This document shows, piece by piece, positions 8,417 to 17,330 of a stretch of 64,000 nucleotides of DNA (position 1 is the first letter of the stretch; every line of letters begins with the position of its first letter). The notes below the pieces were generated by a model. It was not told the DNA's origin. It searched no databases and saw only the letters and a program-made list of their open reading frames with translations. The stretch covers positions 1 to 64,000 of the forward strand of contig DAIMZH010000007.1 of NCBI GenBank assembly GCA_036734105.1, in the 5' to 3' direction. The translations under genes were made by a program, and so were the position numbers. Source of the stretch: Azoarcus_F sp036734105 (lineage in GTDB: Bacteria; Pseudomonadota; Gammaproteobacteria; Burkholderiales; Rhodocyclaceae).

Positions 8417-10526
8417 ATCCTTGTCCGGCAGCCCAACTGACAATGAAGGCGAAGCGTTGATTCGCTTGCTTGTGGTTGAAGATGACGCGACCACCCGCAT
8501 GCTGGTCAGGAGCATGTGTGCACGTGAAGGCTATGATGTGGTTCTTGCCCGGGATGGCTGCGAGGGGGTAGCGCAGTTTGAGGATGCTGAACCCGACCTG
8601 GTCCTGATGGACGTGATGATGCCGAACATGGACGGTTTTGAAGCCTGTCGTCGCATCCGTCGACTGGATCGCGCCGAGGGTACCCCCATCATCATGCTGA
8701 CCGGTGCCGACGACATAGCGGCTATTGCTCAGGCTTTTGACGCCGGCGCGACCGACTTCATCACCAAGCCGATCAACTGGCCCTTGCTGATGCAGCGTAT
8801 CCGTTATGCCATTCGTGGCGGGCAATTATGGCGCGAAGCCCGACGCAGCAGGCTCAGGCAGGCGTCGGTTCGACGTATCGCCCAGATTGCCTTCTGGAGC
8901 TGGGACCCGATGAGCAGGGCATTTGAGTGGTCCGATGAGCTGGAGTCCTTGCTCGGCTACACCGGAGAGTCGCTCGCCACGCTGGAAGATCTCATTGATT
9001 ACGTTCATGACAACGACCGGGAGCGAGTTCGCAGGGCTTTTCAGACGGCAGAGTCAGCCGACTTGCGTATCGAGCTGGAGTTTCGGCTGCAGGGAAAGGA
9101 TGGCGAGCGCATCATTCGTCTGGTTGGCGAACGAGGGGGCGAGGGGCGCGACAGCGAACGCTTGTTTGGTGCAGTGCAGAACATCACCGATACACGTCGT
9201 GCAGAAGCCCTGGTGGACTACCTGGCCTTGCACGATGAATTGACCGGGCTGAGCAATCGACGCCTGTTTGGCCGAACGATCCAGCAGTTTACTTCTGCGC
9301 AGCGCGACGTCAGCCATGCCGTCCTGTTGGTCGCCTGGCTAGACCTGGCGCGCTTTCACCGCTACAACGATGAACTGGGTGAAACCGTTGGCGACACCCT
9401 GCTCAAACTTGTTGCTCAACGGCTCAAAATGCTGGTCAACGAGGGTGAGGTGGCCCGAGTTGGGGGCGACGAGTTTGCCGTATTGATTCAGGCGCCAGAC
9501 GTTGCCGAGGCGATGCAGAGCTTTGAGCATCTTCTGGATGCGCTGGATCACCCCTTCAAGGTTGCCGAGGACGAGTTGCACATTGGCGTGAGTGCCGGTG
9601 TGGCATGCTGCCCCGATGATGCGGTCCAGCCCGAAGAGTTGCTGGCGCTGGCGCAGGAAGCGCAGCGCCACGCACGCAACCAGGGGCGTCGTGTATTGGC
9701 TGCGCACGAAATCGAGGCGCCGCGCAGCGGCGGGTCGCTCGATGTTGAAAGAGCGTTGCGCCGGGCGCTGGCCAATGGAGAGCTTCATCTGGTTTATCAA
9801 CCGCAGATGAGTTTGCGTGAGGGGCGAATCGTAGGGGTCGAAGCCTTGCTGCGCTGGCAGCACCCTGAGCGCGGGTTGGTGTCACCGGTCGAGTTTGTAC
9901 CGGTGTTGGAGGAGACCGGGCAGATTCTCGAAGTTGGTGCCTGGGTGGTGGCCGAAGCCTGCCGTCAGGCGCGGCGCTGGGAGCTGGCAGGCACCCCCTT
10001 GCGTATCGGTATCAACCTGTCGCCCAAACAGTTCCTCGAACCTGGTTTGTTCGAAATCATCGTCAATAGTGCGCGCGAAGCCGGGGTGTCAAGCCGGCTT
10101 ATCGAGCTGGAAATCACCGAAAGCCTCGCAATGCAAAATCCGGAGCGGGCCATCAACCTGCTCGAACGCCTTCGCGCGCTGGGTTATCGCATTGCAATCG
10201 ACGATTTTGGCATTGGGTATTCGTCACTGGAATATCTGCTGCGTTTTCCGCTTGATGTCATCAAGATCGATCGCACCTTTGTTACCCGCATCACCGAACG
10301 TCAGGCCGATCGGGCCATTGTGCGAGCCATTACGGCGATTGCGCAGACCATGAGGGCGGCGACCATTGCCGAGGGCATTGAAACCCTGCGTCAGTGTGAC
10401 TTCATTGAGGCTCTGGGGGTCAGCGAGATTCAGGGTTACCTGATCGGCAAGCCCATGTCGGTGAGCCATGTCGAAAAACTGCTTGAGAGCTTTTGCCGAC
10501 CCGGCATTTCCACCGCCTCTGTTTAG
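8409..10526 (+). CDS. Response regulator with PAS, GGDEF and EAL domains
   Basis: A 705-residue cyclic-di-GMP enzyme under phosphorelay control. The receiver spans residues 15-135 with phospho-acceptor Asp68 (LVLMDVMMPNMDG). A PAS domain follows at about 155-265, ending in the usual ITDTRRAE connector, then a GGDEF domain with intact GGDEF at 352-356, then an EAL domain with Glu478-Ala479-Leu480, IDDFGIGYSS, KIDRTFV and AEGIE. Both active sites look intact, so it may make or degrade cyclic-di-GMP depending on state. The first eight bases overlap the kinase gene, indicating tight co-expression. The 3' end overlaps the convergent HPt gene by four bases. The receiver is the natural target of the preceding kinase, directly or through the HPt protein. 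Confidence 0.93.
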   Translation: MNESLSGSPTDNEGEALIRLLVVEDDATTRMLVRSMCAREGYDVVLARDGCEGVAQFEDAEPDLVLMDVMMPNMDGFEACRRIRRLDRAEGTPIIMLTGADDIAAIAQAFDAGATDFITKPINWPLLMQRIRYAIRGGQLWREARRSRLRQASVRRIAQIAFWSWDPMSRAFEWSDELESLLGYTGESLATLEDLIDYVHDNDRERVRRAFQTAESADLRIELEFRLQGKDGERIIRLVGERGGEGRDSERLFGAVQNITDTRRAEALVDYLALHDELTGLSNRRLFGRTIQQFTSAQRDVSHAVLLVAWLDLARFHRYNDELGETVGDTLLKLVAQRLKMLVNEGEVARVGGDEFAVLIQAPDVAEAMQSFEHLLDALDHPFKVAEDELHIGVSAGVACCPDDAVQPEELLALAQEAQRHARNQGRRVLAAHEIEAPRSGGSLDVERALRRALANGELHLVYQPQMSLREGRIVGVEALLRWQHPERGLVSPVEFVPVLEETGQILEVGAWVVAEACRQARRWELAGTPLRIGINLSPKQFLEPGLFEIIVNSAREAGVSSRLIELEITESLAMQNPERAINLLERLRALGYRIAIDDFGIGYSSLEYLLRFPLDVIKIDRTFVTRITERQADRAIVRAITAIAQTMRAATIAEGIETLRQCDFIEALGVSEIQGYLIGKPMSVSHVEKLLESFCRPGISTASV

Positions 10527-10894
10527 CTGCGACGATCGTAACCCGCTGCGAGCAGCGCCTCGCGCGATGCTGCGCAAGTGGGAGCCAGCAAAGGCTGCAA
10601 GGCAATGGCGGCATCCATGTCCTGAGCGCGCGCAGCTTTTTCGATGCCGGCACACACCATCGACAGGCGCAGCACCCCTATGTTGCCAGCGCTACCCTTG
10701 AGCGAATGTGCTGCCGCAACCAAGGCTGTCGGGTTGCCCGCAGCCAGAGCTTGTTCGATAGCGCAGCTTTGTTCATTGAGTTGATCGACGAACTGCTCGA
10801 CGATTTCCGCGAAGTCGTCGCCGAGCATGTCGTGTAGTTCAGAGATGGCCGCTGTGTCGAGCACATCGGTTTGCTGGAGGCTGGTATCGCTCAT
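10523..10894 (-). CDS. Histidine phosphotransfer (HPt) protein
   Basis: A 123-residue stand-alone HPt protein with the phospho-acceptor motif AAHSLKGSAGNIG and a predicted all-helical four-helix bundle. The start at 10894 (MSDTSLQQTD) is preferred over an upstream in-frame ATG at 10969, because the extra 25 residues (MVGLRRACRKQ...) do not fit the family. The gene is convergent with the GGDEF-EAL regulator and overlaps it by 4 bases. Placed beside a hybrid kinase with its own receiver, it supplies the missing link for a His-Asp-His-Asp relay. In Pseudomonas the NahK kinase is known to feed an HPt protein, HptB; a parallel here is inference. Confidence 0.88.
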   Translation of the reverse strand: MSDTSLQQTDVLDTAAISELHDMLGDDFAEIVEQFVDQLNEQSCAIEQALAAGNPTALVAAAHSLKGSAGNIGVLRLSMVCAGIEKAARAQDMDAAIALQPLLAPTCAASREALLAAGYDRRS

Positions 10895-10972
10895 ACGCAC
10901 TATCACGGAGTATTGATGATCAGTGCCGATGATAACCTGTTTGCGGCAAGCTCGCCTCAGCCCCACCATTGT

Positions 10973-11524
10973 TCAAGTCAATCGCTTGGCCACTTCTGCA
11001 ATCCGCGCGCCAAAACAGCGGGCGGTTTCCAGGTCGCCGGGCAGCATCTCGTCCACGCTGGCATCCGACGGGGTCTGGGCCATGGCGCCAGCAAAGGAGC
11101 CAACATAGTTGGGGTCGTTACGGTCGGCCGCCTTGCTGTTGCTTGGCATGATGCCGGTGCCTGCCCAGATGCCGCTGTGCTGCATCGCCAGCGTGAAAAG
11201 ATAGTGCAGCGTCGACAGTTTGTCGCCATTCATGGTGGCGCTATTGGTAAAGCCGGCAAAGAGTTTGTCCTTCCAGCTCTGCGAAAGCCACGGCTTGCTG
11301 GTCGCGTCGGCAAACTTCTTGAACTGCCAGCTCACCGTGCCCATGTAGGTGGGCGAGCCCATGATGATGGCGTCGGCATCAGCCAGGGTGTCCCACGCGT
11401 CGTCAGGCACATTGCCCTCGGCGTCGATCTCGATCAGCGTCGCAGCAGCACCTTGTGCTACCGCTTCGGCCATGCGACGGGTGTGACCATAGCCAGAATG
11501 AAATACCACCACAGTTTTAGTCAT
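10973..11524 (-). CDS. Flavodoxin-family NAD(P)H-dependent oxidoreductase
   Basis: A 183-residue WrbA/flavodoxin-fold protein. The FMN phosphate loop is near the N-terminus (VVFHSGYGHTRRMAEAV) and the isoalloxazine loop is GSPTYMGTVSWQFKKF; a GFTNSATMNGDK loop follows. It is likely to reduce quinones or other small electrophiles with two electrons. ATG 11524 is chosen because it has a GGAG 8 bases upstream and starts right at the first beta strand (MTKTVVVFHSG). An upstream open frame to 11638 overlaps the pirin gene and is not needed. The gene lies 65 bases downstream of pirin on the same strand, so the two are likely co-transcribed, giving a small quinone and redox stress operon. Confidence 0.85.
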   Translation of the reverse strand: MTKTVVVFHSGYGHTRRMAEAVAQGAAATLIEIDAEGNVPDDAWDTLADADAIIMGSPTYMGTVSWQFKKFADATSKPWLSQSWKDKLFAGFTNSATMNGDKLSTLHYLFTLAMQHSGIWAGTGIMPSNSKAADRNDPNYVGSFAGAMAQTPSDASVDEMLPGDLETARCFGARIAEVAKRLT

Positions 11525-11589
11525 TTTGTTGCTCCAGTTTGGGGTGAGGGGTGAGGGGTGAAGGTTGCCCGGTCTGTCGGGCTTCAGCA

Positions 11590-12291
11590 TCAGGCAGCCA
11601 GATCGAACACCAGCACTTCGGCGTTTTGTCCGTTGCAAAGTGACAGCCTGGTTTCGCCGTCCAGCACTAAGGCGTCACCGGCCTCCAGCGTGTGTCCGTT
11701 GGCCGTGAGCTTGCCTCTGACATTGTGGACATAGGCCTTGCGGCTGGCATCCAGCGCCATCTCGGCGCTTTCATGTGCATCGAACAGCCCGGCAAACAGT
11801 CGCGCATCGGCATGAATGGTCACCGAACCTTGTGCGCCATCGGGCGAGGCAATCAGGCGAAGCCTGCCGCGTTTATCGCTTTCGGCAAAGCGTTTTTGTT
11901 CATAGCCTGGTTCAATGCCGCGAATGCTTGGCTGAATCCAGATTTGCAGCAAATGTGTAGTCTGGTCGGCAGCATGGTTGAACTCGCTGTGCATGATGCC
12001 GTGTCCTGCGCTCATGCGCTGCACATCTCCGGGCGGAATGGAGGCACCGTTGCCGAGACTGTCCTGGTGCGCAAGCTCGCCCGACAGCACATAGGTGATG
12101 ATTTCCATGTCGCGGTGCCCGTGCTTGCCAAAGCCGGTGTCCGGGGCAATGTAGTCTTCGTTGATCACGCGCAGATTGCCCCATCCCATCCACTCCGGAT
12201 CGTGGTAGTCCGCGAATGAAAACGAGTGTTGCGTTTTCAGCCATCCATGGTCGGCACCGCCGCGCTCATTCGATTTTCTGATCTTCATCAT
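11590..12291 (-). CDS. Pirin family protein
   Basis: A 233-residue bicupin of the pirin family. The N-terminal cupin carries the metal ligands in GFGKHGHRDMEIITYVLSG and GHGIMHSEFN, and DVQRMSAGHG is a family signature. Some bacterial pirins oxidise quercetin-like flavonoids while others act as metal-dependent regulators; nothing here decides. The ATG at 12291 has an excellent AAGGAGG eight bases upstream, so an upstream TTG/ATG start is not needed. It is transcribed away from a LysR-type regulator, and a 17-bp palindrome lies in the shared intergenic region. This arrangement recurs for pirin genes and suggests that the LysR protein controls pirin and the flavodoxin gene behind it. Confidence 0.9.
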   Translation of the reverse strand: MMKIRKSNERGGADHGWLKTQHSFSFADYHDPEWMGWGNLRVINEDYIAPDTGFGKHGHRDMEIITYVLSGELAHQDSLGNGASIPPGDVQRMSAGHGIMHSEFNHAADQTTHLLQIWIQPSIRGIEPGYEQKRFAESDKRGRLRLIASPDGAQGSVTIHADARLFAGLFDAHESAEMALDASRKAYVHNVRGKLTANGHTLEAGDALVLDGETRLSLCNGQNAEVLVFDLAA

Positions 12292-12394
12292 GTTGTGATC
12301 CTCCTTGTCGGTGTGAGCATGGCCCAGCACCTTTTGTGTGTTGTCATTATTTCCTTTACCCGCCGCCTCGTGTCAGTGTGGTTTTGATGGCATC

Positions 12395-12411
12395 ATTCAA
12401 AAATATTGAAT
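12395..12411. promoter_or_regulatory. LysR-type operator candidate between pirin and its regulator
   Basis: ATTCAAAAATATTGAAT is a perfect 6-bp inverted repeat with a 5-bp spacer and contains the T-N11-A core typical of LysR-type binding sites. It lies 14 bases before the LysR start and about 104 bases before pirin. This fits autorepression of the regulator and activation of pirin. Function is inferred from position and symmetry. Confidence 0.6.
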
Positions 12412-12425
12412 AGTTGGTCGTCTGC

Positions 12426-13400
12426 ATGAGCCTTAACCACGCAAATCCGCGTAGTGTGCTGTCTGCCGAAAACCTCGCCATTGTTGAAGCGGTCGCCCGC
12501 CTCGGCAGCATGTCGGCGGCTGCGCGCGAGTCGGGCATGGTGCCCAGCGCATTCACCTACCGGATTCGCCAGATCGAGGACGCGCTTGATGTGCTGCTGT
12601 TCGACCGCAGTGCGCGTAGTGCAAAGCTGACGCCTGCTGGCGAAGAGTTGTTGCGAGCCAGTCGTTACCTTCTGGAAGAGTTTGATGCGGTGGCTGAGCG
12701 GGTCAAGCGCATTGCCACGGGTTGGCCGACGCATTTCACGATCGCGGCCGATGCACTGATCGCGCGCTCAACCCTGTTCGAGTTGTGCGAGGGCTTTTAT
12801 GCGAGTGGCGCCCCCACCCGCTTGCGGTTGCGTGCCGAGACCTTGGTCGGCACGCTTGAGGCGCTTGAAAACGGCGAGGCCGACCTGGCTCTGGGTGTGG
12901 GTCCCCGGTCTTCCCATACTGGCATACTCACCAGCCTGATAGGTCGGCTCCGGCTGGTTTTTGCAGTGGCTCCGCATCATCCGCTGGCATCGGCACCAGA
13001 GCCATTGTGCGACGAGGTGATCCGCGGGCACCGTGCGGTCGCAGTGGCGGACACCGCACGCCGCAGAGTGGGCAGCAGCCACAATCTGCTGCCAGGTCAG
13101 GCGGTGTTTACGGTGCCGAGCATGCAGCACAAACTGGAGGCGCAACTGCGCGGCTTGGGCGTGGGATTCTTGCCCGAGCCGCTGGTACGCCCATATGTTC
13201 AGACTGGTCGCCTAGTCGTCAAGTCACTGGAGCGGGCACAGCCGCAAATTGACTGTGCCTATGCCTGGCGCAGACCGTCTGCGCCAACCGGCCCCGATAA
13301 GGCGCTAAGCTGGTGGCTGGAGCGTCTGGCTCCAGAGCAGACCCGTGCAGCCTTGCTGCAAAACCACCACCCCGGCATGCGCCTGCCAGCAACAGAGTAG
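12426..13400 (+). CDS. LysR family transcriptional regulator
   Basis: A 324-residue LysR-type regulator. The winged helix-turn-helix occupies residues 12-70 (LAIVEAVARLGSMSAAARES, FDRSARSAKLTPAGEELL), followed by the substrate-binding domain from about 95. ATG 12426 is chosen over the in-frame TTG at 12414, which overlaps the operator region. The effector is unknown. It is divergent from the pirin-flavodoxin operon, with a T-N11-A palindrome immediately upstream, so it most likely controls those genes and itself. Confidence 0.9.
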   Translation: MSLNHANPRSVLSAENLAIVEAVARLGSMSAAARESGMVPSAFTYRIRQIEDALDVLLFDRSARSAKLTPAGEELLRASRYLLEEFDAVAERVKRIATGWPTHFTIAADALIARSTLFELCEGFYASGAPTRLRLRAETLVGTLEALENGEADLALGVGPRSSHTGILTSLIGRLRLVFAVAPHHPLASAPEPLCDEVIRGHRAVAVADTARRRVGSSHNLLPGQAVFTVPSMQHKLEAQLRGLGVGFLPEPLVRPYVQTGRLVVKSLERAQPQIDCAYAWRRPSAPTGPDKALSWWLERLAPEQTRAALLQNHHPGMRLPATE

Positions 13401-13544
13401 CGACAAAGCCCCAGCCCGGGCGCTTTAAACAGCCATGGGAGGAGCAGGCACCCACTCGCAAATCGCTAAAGCCTTAACCCCGCCCCTTCAGGCTGAGTAT
13501 TCCAAGTGGCGTCAGTCCTGCAAGGACGCAGACCGAATGGCGGG

Positions 13545-14048
13545 TCAGCCGGGTTTGGCATCTTGCCTGAGGTCTGCCATGCGGACTCCCGGTATGCGCA
13601 GCAAATCGTTTGCCGACAGCCGGAACACCGTGTTGGGCGTGCCAGCCGCTGCCCAGATCGGGTTAACGTCGGACAGGTGTTGATCGACCAGCATGCAGAC
13701 CTCACCGATGTGACCCACCGGCGCCACGCCGCCAATTGCAAATCCGGTGCGCTGGCGCACGAAATCGGCGTCGGCACGCGTTACCGTCTCTCCAAGCTCC
13801 GAGCGCAGTTTCTTTTCGTCGATGCGGTCGGCGCCGCTGGCAATGACGAGCACGCAGCGGTCGGTCTGTTTGCCACGAAACACGATGGACTTGGCGATCT
13901 GTGCCACCTCGCATCCAATCGCAAGCGCAGCTTCGGCGCTGCTTCGTGTGGACGCGCTGAACTCGGTCACATTGGCAGGCAAGCCCAAGGTAGTCAAAGC
14001 TTGTTCAACACGTTGGCGAGATGATGTCTGGACTTCAGCTTCATTCAT
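13545..14048 (-). CDS. YbaK/EbsC family aminoacyl-tRNA deacylase
   Basis: A 167-residue protein of the YbaK/ProX/INS superfamily, which removes wrong amino acids from tRNA in trans. Family features visible are the AQIAKSIVFRG segment with its conserved lysine, the IDEKKLRSELG helix, and TGFAIGGVAPVGH. It resembles the branch related to the prolyl-tRNA synthetase insertion domain more than E. coli YbaK proper, so the tRNA it edits is uncertain. The chosen ATG at 14048 begins MNEAEVQTSS; a second ATG six codons upstream is possible. It appears monocistronic. Confidence 0.85.
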   Translation of the reverse strand: MNEAEVQTSSRQRVEQALTTLGLPANVTEFSASTRSSAEAALAIGCEVAQIAKSIVFRGKQTDRCVLVIASGADRIDEKKLRSELGETVTRADADFVRQRTGFAIGGVAPVGHIGEVCMLVDQHLSDVNPIWAAAGTPNTVFRLSANDLLRIPGVRMADLRQDAKPG

Positions 14049-14208
14049 GGTACAACTGCTCTCCATTCAGGTGTCTGACAGACTGCTGGCAGCAGATGTG
14101 CAAACAATGGTTTGAGGTATCATGCCAAAGGGATGATGTCGGGCTTGCAGGTTCGCGCGTTGTCCTGAACAATTCACGATTAACTGATAGGCTACAAGGC
14201 CAAACTGC

Positions 14209-17200
14209 ATGTCGACTCAGCCTCGACCACCCTCTGCCATGAACGTTGCGCCTGACCCTGCAATCGATATTTTCCCGTGGGACGACAATTTCAACACAGG
14301 TATCGCCAGCATAGACGAGCAGCACCGAATGTTGGTGCGTTTGCTCAACGTGCTGGCCAGTCACGTCGCCTTCGACCGGACTGAGCCGAGCCTGGCCGAG
14401 GTTTTTGAGGAGTTGGCAGACTACGCGGTTTATCACTTTGATTCCGAAGAGAAAATCTGGGCTGAATTCCTGGACGGTGATCCGCTGGAGCAAGGGCATC
14501 TTGAGGCACACGGCAGTTTTGTGCGCGAAGTGTCACATTTTCGTGAGTCGCTGAGCACTGCGGGGCACGCCGATCTGGCGGCCGAGGCACTGGGTTTTCT
14601 GGCGCGCTGGCTGGCTTCGCACATTCTCGAATCCGACCGCTTGCTGGCTTACACGGTTGGCGCCATGCGTCAAGGCTATGCACTGGATGAGGCAAAGGCT
14701 GAAGCGCGTCAACGCATGAGTGGTGCCACGCGCAGCCTGATTGACATCATTCTGTCCATTTATTCTACGTTGTCGTCCAACACCTTGCGCTTGATGCGGG
14801 AGTTGGCAGTGCGTCGCAAGCAGGATCAGGATCTTGTCCTGCAGCGCGACTTCAGCGAGACCATCCTGAGTGCGCAGGTTGATGGGGTGGCGGTTTTTCG
14901 CTTCATCGAGGCTGACCCTTTCGTCTGCTTCACGGTCTGGAACCCGGCCATGGAGCGCCTGACCGGTTACACCATCGAAGAAGCCAATCAACTCGGCTGG
15001 CGTCGGACTTTTTATGTTCAGCCCGAGGTTCAGGAGCGTGCCAGGCTGCGCTTGGACCGTGCAAGCCAGGGCGAGCATCTGGATGGCGAGGAGTGGGATA
15101 TAGGCCGCAAGGATGGTGTAATCAGAACTTGTTCGATTCACACACGATTCGTCACTCCTCCAGGCTCGGATCAGGTGCAGGTGATGGTCGTCATGCGCGA
15201 TGTCACCGAGCGCAAACGCGCCGATGACAAACTCAGACTGGCCGCACGGGTGTTTGAACACGCCAACGAAGGTATTACGGTGACCGACGCCGATGGCACC
15301 ATACTCGACGTCAATGCCGCCTTCAGCCGGATAACCGGTTACAGCCGTGGGGAGGCCATCGGGCAGAATCCGCGCATTCTCAAGTCCGGTCGCCACGACA
15401 AGGCTTTTTATGCCAACCTTTGGAAACACATCAAGGAGCTTGGCAGTTGGAAGGGTGAGGTATGGAATCGGCGGAAGGACGGAGAAATCTATGCCGAGTT
15501 GCTCACCATCGGCACCATTCAGGACGAGAACGGGCTTGCACAAGGCTATGTTGCGCTGTTTTCCGACATATCGGATCAAAAAGCCCATCAAAGACAGCTT
15601 GAGCACATTGCCCATCATGATGCGCTTACCGGCTTGCCAAACCGGGTTTTGCTGGCTGATCGCCTGAAGCAGGCCATGGCCCAGAGTCAGCGCCGAGGCG
15701 GGCAACTGGCGGTGTTGTATCTCGATCTCGATGGCTTCAAGGCGGTCAATGATCTCTACGGACATGATGTTGGCGATGAGCTGCTGGTTCGCGTTGCCGA
15801 GTGGGTTCGTCGTACCTTGCGTGAAGGCGACACGCTGGCCCGGCTGGGCGGGGATGAGTTTGTAGGCGTGTTGGTCGACCTGCCGGACGCGTCCTCCTGC
15901 CTGCCCCTGCTGGATAGAATTCTCGAGGCCGTCGCGACACCGCGCACCGACGGCGCTGGCCGCATGCTTCAGGTGTCGGCAAGCATCGGCGTCAGTTTTT
16001 ACCCCCAGGCTGAAAGCATAGATGCCGATCAGTTGCTGCGTCAGGCCGACCAGGCAATGTATCAGGCCAAGCTGGCTGGCAAGAACCGCTATCACGTGTT
16101 TGATTCTGCGCGTGACCGGGCGCTGCGTGGGCGCCACGAAACCCTTGAGCGTATTCAACTGGCGCTGGACAGACGCGAGTTCGTGCTGCACTACCAGCCC
16201 AAGGTCAATATGCGTGACGGTCGGGTCGTGGGGGTGGAAGCGCTGCTGCGCTGGGCTCACCCCATGCGCGGTCTGATTCTGCCGGGTGAGTTTTTACCTG
16301 CGTTGGAAAGTCACATGCTGATGGTTCATCTCGGTGACTGGGTGATTGACACCGCGCTGGCCCAGGTGGCTGCATGGCGTGCGCAAGGGGTGTCGCTGCC
16401 GGTCAGCGTCAATGTGGATGCCTCGCAACTGGCGCAGCTCGACTTCACCAGCAAGCTTGCCGCCGCGCTGGCCAGACAGCCGGGTTTGCGGGCAGGCGAT
16501 CTGGAACTCGAAGTGCTTGAAACCAGCACATTGCATGACATCAACCGTGTATCCGAGCTGTTGCGAGGGGTGGTTGCGCTGGGTGTCGGCGTGTCGCTGG
16601 ATGACTTCGGCACAGGCTATTCGTCGCTGACCTATCTCAAGCGCCTGCCAGCAGCACTACTCAAGATTGACCAGAGCTTTGTGCGTGACATGCTTGATGA
16701 CCCGGACGACCTAGCCATTCTTGACGGGGTAATCAGACTTGCCGGCTCATTCAGGCGGCAGGTCATTGCCGAGGGCGTTGAAACCGTGGCTCATGGTCGC
16801 ATGCTGCTTCAACTAGGTTGCGAGCTGGGTCAGGGTTATGCCATTGCGCGACCGATGCCGGCGGATGATGTGCCGCAGTGGCTGGCAGACTGGTGTCCGA
16901 GTCCGCTGTGGGCGGGTGCCATGTCCATTCCGCACGAAACCCTGCCGGTGTTGTTTGCCATGGCAGAGCACCGTGCCTGGCTATGGGAGGTGCATTGTTA
17001 TCTGAGCGACGAACGTCCGGCGCCGCCGCCTCAGACTGCGCGGCAGTGTCATTTCGGCAAGTGGCTCGCGACTGCTACCGGCTTTCAGGTTTCCTATTCG
17101 GATTTTGAACGCTTGATGCGTCTGCACGAGCAGGTGCACAGCAAGGCCGAGGAGTTGGTCAGTATCAAGCGTGCTGGTGCGGCAGTGGATGCGATCAACC

Positions 17201-17265
17201 GCTTTGGTGAGGTTGAAGTCCTGTGCGACGCTTTGTTGCAGGAGATGGATGCGTTGATTGCATGA
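14209..17265 (+). CDS. Hemerythrin-PAS-PAS-GGDEF-EAL-CZB cyclic-di-GMP protein
   Basis: A 1018-residue soluble multi-sensor enzyme. Residues 20-155 form a bacteriohemerythrin domain (DEQHRML with His39, HFDSEEKIW, QGHLEAHGSF, ASHILESDRLL), which would hold a di-iron O2 or NO site. A helical linker follows (LIDIILSIYSTLSSNTLRL). Two PAS domains lie at about 215-340 and 345-465 (ITGYSRGEAIGQNPRILKSG). The GGDEF domain has intact GGDEF at 547-551. The EAL domain has Glu677-Ala678-Leu679, DDFGTGYSSL, KIDQSFVRDM and AEGVE. The last 110 residues match a chemoreceptor zinc-binding (CZB) domain with likely ligands His921, Cys947, His973 and His977. Start at ATG 14209 is tentative; ATG 14239 is possible and neither has a strong ribosome binding site. 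Combining hemerythrin and CZB around one GGDEF-EAL core is unusual. Confidence 0.93.
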   Translation: MSTQPRPPSAMNVAPDPAIDIFPWDDNFNTGIASIDEQHRMLVRLLNVLASHVAFDRTEPSLAEVFEELADYAVYHFDSEEKIWAEFLDGDPLEQGHLEAHGSFVREVSHFRESLSTAGHADLAAEALGFLARWLASHILESDRLLAYTVGAMRQGYALDEAKAEARQRMSGATRSLIDIILSIYSTLSSNTLRLMRELAVRRKQDQDLVLQRDFSETILSAQVDGVAVFRFIEADPFVCFTVWNPAMERLTGYTIEEANQLGWRRTFYVQPEVQERARLRLDRASQGEHLDGEEWDIGRKDGVIRTCSIHTRFVTPPGSDQVQVMVVMRDVTERKRADDKLRLAARVFEHANEGITVTDADGTILDVNAAFSRITGYSRGEAIGQNPRILKSGRHDKAFYANLWKHIKELGSWKGEVWNRRKDGEIYAELLTIGTIQDENGLAQGYVALFSDISDQKAHQRQLEHIAHHDALTGLPNRVLLADRLKQAMAQSQRRGGQLAVLYLDLDGFKAVNDLYGHDVGDELLVRVAEWVRRTLREGDTLARLGGDEFVGVLVDLPDASSCLPLLDRILEAVATPRTDGAGRMLQVSASIGVSFYPQAESIDADQLLRQADQAMYQAKLAGKNRYHVFDSARDRALRGRHETLERIQLALDRREFVLHYQPKVNMRDGRVVGVEALLRWAHPMRGLILPGEFLPALESHMLMVHLGDWVIDTALAQVAAWRAQGVSLPVSVNVDASQLAQLDFTSKLAAALARQPGLRAGDLELEVLETSTLHDINRVSELLRGVVALGVGVSLDDFGTGYSSLTYLKRLPAALLKIDQSFVRDMLDDPDDLAILDGVIRLAGSFRRQVIAEGVETVAHGRMLLQLGCELGQGYAIARPMPADDVPQWLADWCPSPLWAGAMSIPHETLPVLFAMAEHRAWLWEVHCYLSDERPAPPPQTARQCHFGKWLATATGFQVSYSDFERLMRLHEQVHSKAEELVSIKRAGAAVDAINRFGEVEVLCDALLQEMDALIA

Positions 17266-17330
17266 ACCGCCCCGGAACTTTTACCCTCGTTCGGGGACGA
17301 TAGTGTGTCCCCCATTAAACAGTCTGGAAT

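Noticed and set aside
14533..16260. Long minus-strand open frame of 575 codons
   Set aside because: It is the exact antisense of the hemerythrin-GGDEF-EAL gene and has no domain signature; an artefact of codon bias.
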